Assembly: GCF_016906535.1 (NCBI RefSeq)
Contig: NC_057379.1
Location: forward strand, 1,860,001-1,924,000
Length of the DNA stretch: 64,000 nt
DNA from: Rhizoctonia solani
Taxonomy: Eukaryota > Basidiomycota > Agaricomycetes > Cantharellales > Ceratobasidiaceae
Reading direction: 5' to 3'
Shown here: positions 60,521 through 64,000 of the stretch, piece after piece
Position numbering within the stretch: position 1 is the stretch's first letter
How the letters are laid out: every line of letters starts with the position of its first letter
Notes under the pieces: generated by a model
Database searches by the model: none
Told to the model about the DNA's origin: nothing
Seen by the model: only the letters and a program-made list of their open reading frames with translations
Program-made: the position numbers and the translations under genes

Positions 60521-62030
60521 CAGCTGTTACGGAAATAGTGAGCACTCTTAACTTTCCGCCCCGCTGTAAGCCCCACTTGTTGTTTAGTGATTTAGTCCGT
60601 CAAACACGCCTCATGTGAATGACCACCAACACACTGCCAGCCCTCTGTCAGCTGGATCTAGGCTTGACTCTGGTCTAACCAGCTCCCGGCTGGTAGTCCA
60701 GCTGGGATTCAGAAAAAGCGCGCACATCAGGAAACCAGCAAGTTGGAGCTGCCAGCTGGAAACAAGCTAGTTTTGCTTGCCAACTGGTCAAAAATTTCGG
60801 ACCAAAAGTGTCCCACCCAGGAGACTCAAACCGGTAACCCACAGCCTGTGGCTGAGCAGAGGCCCAGGGGATTAACCACTAGACCATATGATTGTTGTAA
60901 GTATGCGCCCTTTCAAAGACATAAAACGCATCCCCGCTCATTTGTTTCCATTGTTTGACTGGTTTTACTGTCTTTATTGGTGCAACTGAAAACTCTGATA
61001 GCCGTGGATAATTGCCTCCTATCACACTGTGAGCTAAAAATCAACTTTTATATGTACCATGCCGCAACCACCATTTGTGTGGCAACTTTGCGTTCAGTTA
61101 TTTTGCTGTGCTGGACTAATTTCATAAATTGGCAAGCTTGAATCCAGCACATTTGTAACAACACAGTGAATATGGAGCCAACAATCACACCACACACTGT
61201 AAAAGGTTAAAATACTGAAAATAAGCATGTGTGTTTAAGTAAAAATTAAGCTGAAATCAAGGTCAATATATACTAACTTGAGGTATCAATTCTCCCTTAG
61301 TTTGATTCATGCTGAAGAAAGCACACTGACGTTATAGTTTTCAGACCATATTATACTGAAAAAAGATATCTTTAACTGACGTACTAGTTTTCAAGATCTT
61401 ATCACACCACAGTGCATAGATGTAAGGTTGAAAAATTGTACGGTAACTGTAACATTAGTAATCAAATGCAGTAAACAACCTTGCGTGAATCAATACGAGT
61501 GAGACAATAGTAAACTAGAGCTTAGAGTCAAACAAGTTGGCTATTGAAGTCAATCAAATTAAAAAGTATTAAAGTACAAAGTTGTGAGTCTACAAGCTAA
61601 CTTTTGATAGGTCTTTTATATGTTTTTCTACACGGGTATTCTACTGTTGCATGTACATGCGTGTGGCTTCATTCAGTCTTATCCCAATTCTTGGCCTAGC
61701 ACTTGTGCTAAGGCTTTGCTTCATCATATCTTATCATTACTGTCCGCAGCTACTGCGGACTTGTTTGTTACTGCGGTATGATTATATATATATGTATTTG
61801 TCTCTTTATGGCGCGCCCTTACAATAAATGAGGGCACGCGCGACCCACTTACACTGTAACGAGAGAGCGCTGTTCCATTGGGTACACCAACCTTTCTGGG
61901 CTGAGAACCAATTGGCAAGTTTGTCATGCAATGTATATTTATGGTAAGTTCCACGGACCAACTCACCAAACAACAAGTGGGACCACAGTAGGTGGAAAGT
62001 TAAAAGTGTACACTATTTCCGCAACAGCTG
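60521..62030. mobile_element. Non-autonomous TA-flanked DNA element, about 1.5 kb
   Basis: Left end CAGCTGTTACGGAAATAGTG and the inverted right end CAGCTGTTGCGGAAATAGTG extend as about 43-bp TIRs (60521-60563, 61988-62030), bordered by TA at 60519-60520 and 62031-62032. No transposase is seen inside. A tRNA-derived segment lies within it at about 60811-60896. It starts only 11 bp after the target site of the preceding element. Confidence 0.75.
60811..60896 (-). repeat. tRNA-derived sequence (SINE head or tRNA pseudogene)
   Basis: On the minus strand an A box TGGTCTAGTGG is followed at tRNA spacing by a B-box-like GGTTTGAGTCTC. The acceptor stem does not pair well and the middle does not form a clean anticodon arm. 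I therefore call it tRNA-derived, not a working tRNA. Confidence 0.45.
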
Positions 62031-62976
62031 TACCACACTTATAATTATGCCCAGACCGCGCCAACTTGAGCTTAAAGCATCCTGCACTCAGGGTTTTCCA
62101 ACATTCTATATAAGGCACACCTGTTTCCATTGCTAAAACCTGTGCTTTGGGGCTCCGTTGTGTGTAACAATTCAAGCCCGCTATGGATCTATTCTGTTAA
62201 GAAGCTGGGGCCTTCCCTTTGAATGTGACAGTATACCCCCAATCTCTACACTGCACCTGCCAAGAAGACTTTTGGAGACAGCTACTGCGGATACAGACTT
62301 TGTATGGAGACTAGAGCTACAACTTCCGCAATAGTTTTTAATTGCCCCCAAAAATGCATGGACTATGACATTGATATATTGCTCGCATTAGTAGTCCCAT
62401 GCGCCTTACGTGCACGCATACGTGGGGATTTTCATTTCCCGCTATAGGAATATCATGTACTTACTAGTTTCTAGGATCTTGTGCGCACTGTAATCAAGTC
62501 AGTAAGCCGTAAGTGAACCCGTCGTACGATATATGCGTAGTATGCGTCATCCTCATATAATGAATCGACGACTATTCTGAGGGTATAAAAGGGGCTCGTT
62601 TGAGCTCAGTTTCATTATATATCCTTCTTTCATACTACTTACCCATCACTCTAATTTTTTGTGTATTTACATAGCTATAGCTTGTATATATATCTTATTT
62701 ACAAATTTTGAATTCTATACCTGCTTTGTCTCACGTTGGATAAACGTGTGACATTGGGCAAATGCTCCATGTTCAAGTAATTCCTGGACATTTACAACTC
62801 GAATATTATTTGATTTCAGGTAAGGGGCCTCCTGAGTCCGCACAGTTAGCGTACGACCTCAATCATCCAGCTTTGGATTTTATTTGTCTGGGCTCAGGTT
62901 GTGGGATTGAATAGAACCGCTCAAATATTTGAACGCACGGTTCTACCAGTTAAACGAAGTACTTTGTGCCAATTTT
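62031..62976. other. Intergenic with LTR-like repeat copy 2
   Basis: No gene is seen. Short GC-rich fragments with CTACTGCGGA (near 61750 and 62282) suggest further small transposon ends. The LTR-like repeat is listed separately. Confidence 0.45.
62442..62728 (+). repeat. LTR-like dispersed repeat, copy 2
   Basis: Similar to 41445-41733 over about 280 bp. It has a clear TATA box (GAGGGTATAAAAGGGGC, near 62580) followed by pyrimidine-rich sequence, as in a retrotransposon LTR promoter. No flanking internal region is seen. Confidence 0.6.
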
Positions 62977-64000
62977 CTAATTGTAGAATGATTTGTAGAC
63001 CAGTCTCGAGGGCAAGTGAAAGCTTTCGTTGGGCTTTCGGAAAGGCGGGTATGTAAAAACATCATATCTTGTGATTCCAAATGGCTCTGTGTTCATATCC
63101 TTCACCCAAGATAATTCTCTGAAGTTGTTGGAGCATATAACCCTATTGCCAGGCCGAAGGCCTGACCAGATTTGCGTGAACTTTGATTGATATCGAATGA
63201 ATTTCATTGTGGAATGCTATAAAAAAGCGAACTTGAGCGTTTGAGTGATGCGAGAATGGCAGAAGCATACCATCACTAGTGGATAATGATATCCATCCGC
63301 TTTGTAAAAGCACACCTAGCTCGGTTGGTGAGAAAGTTCTTCCACATGCCACGTTCTTTATATGCATACTTCACGAGACACGACCTGACCGTTTGAATCC
63401 CTCATAGTACTACAGTATGACTCCTGGTCGCGCTCCCAATTAAAATTATAAACGTGTTTGACCGAAGGCGGAGTGCTGGATGTAAATGGGTCGCAAGGTC
63501 TGAACTGAGTTGGTGCTTTGCTTACGCTTCAAGGAACCGATTGCTTAGTTCAAATATCCCTTCCTTACAATCCCTATCTATTGTACAATATAAGTAAAGA
63601 AAACCAAATTAAAAATATGAACATACGTATATAAGCGGCGCAGCTGTAAGGTGTGGGTCTCAGTTAGAACAGCCGTGCTAAAACAAATCTTTAGGTAACG
63701 ACGGACCTAACCTCTATCTCACTGGCATCCTGTAAGAATACAAATAGATGTATAAAGTCAGCTTTATATGTACTCATAACCCAATTTAAATCCAAATCAA
63801 CCAGTTGATTTATGAGCTCTAATATCATGGAGTTCACTGCGGTAAAATCTCCTAGAATTTCGCCAGATATTCCAAGCAGACTAATGTTGTATTTCCAAAT
63901 CAGTCGTTTTCGAGCTGACGGACAATAGGAGTCTGAATAGTCACGCACATGATTTTTATTTCAGGAACAAGGTTATCTATAACAAACTTGTAGGCCGCAG
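62977..64000 (-). other. Unassigned; possible fragments of a minus-strand gene entering from the right
   Basis: Open minus-strand frames at 62977-63207, 63143-63367 and 63691-63948 have a mildly coding look (for example ISGEILGDFTAVNSMILELI), but I could not join them with consistent splice sites and recognise no family. It may be the 3' part of a gene beyond the window, or chance. Confidence 0.2.

Noticed and set aside
60811..60896. Functional tRNA gene on the minus strand
   Set aside because: A and B boxes are recognisable, but acceptor and anticodon stems do not pair properly.

Overview
The window looks like a nuclear chromosome segment of a filamentous basidiomycete, most likely an agaricomycete close to Rhizoctonia/Ceratobasidium. 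Genes are broken by many introns of about 45-60 bp with fungal GT..AG ends. The housekeeping proteins (eS26, TFIIA large subunit, UNC-50) are clearly fungal. NACHT-WD40 genes, F-box genes, P450s and TA-flanked DNA transposons are what is expected in that group. The genus is inferred from gene content, not proven.

Region 1 (1-20.7 kb) is a head-to-tail array of NLR-type genes: N-terminal helical domain, NACHT ATPase, about 14 WD40 repeats. Copy A is cut by the window start and carries two in-frame TGA stops. Copies B and C look intact. The repeat unit is about 9.0 kb (A to B) and 8.7 kb (B to C) and includes about 4 kb of spacer that holds remnants of a degraded minus-strand gene. A fourth copy (D) lies inverted at 42.1-46.7 kb. 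The four copies share intron positions and almost identical internal exon lengths. They differ mostly at the few residues per WD40 blade expected to face the ligand.

Region 2 (21.3-41.4 kb) is ordinary gene space: a secreted S1/P1-type nuclease, ribosomal protein eS26 (RPS26), the TFIIA large subunit (TOA1), a C2H2 zinc-finger protein, an intronless F-box protein, an UNC-50 homologue, an intron-containing tRNA-Val(UAC), an SRA-YDG methylcytosine-reader-like protein, a Pif1-helicase C-terminal relic and a ten-exon cytochrome P450.

Region 3 (47.0-54.1 kb) is a tandem pair of secreted family-8 polysaccharide lyases with matching exon structure. One copy has lost the histidine expected at the active site.

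Region 4 (54.4-62.7 kb) is a cluster of mobile elements: a complete pogo-like transposon with TIRs and TA target duplication; a 3.9-kb Tc1/mariner-like element with 324-bp TIRs whose transposase is broken by three later insertions; a third TA-flanked non-autonomous element; and an LTR-like repeat. Two of the three nested insertions are near-identical 173-bp elements with TG..CA ends, perfect 5-bp target duplications and an internal tRNA-like Pol III unit. They are the most unusual objects in the window. The last 1.3 kb holds no gene I can assign.

All exon models were built by hand from reading frame, splice consensus, comparison among paralogues in this window and family knowledge. No database search was run.
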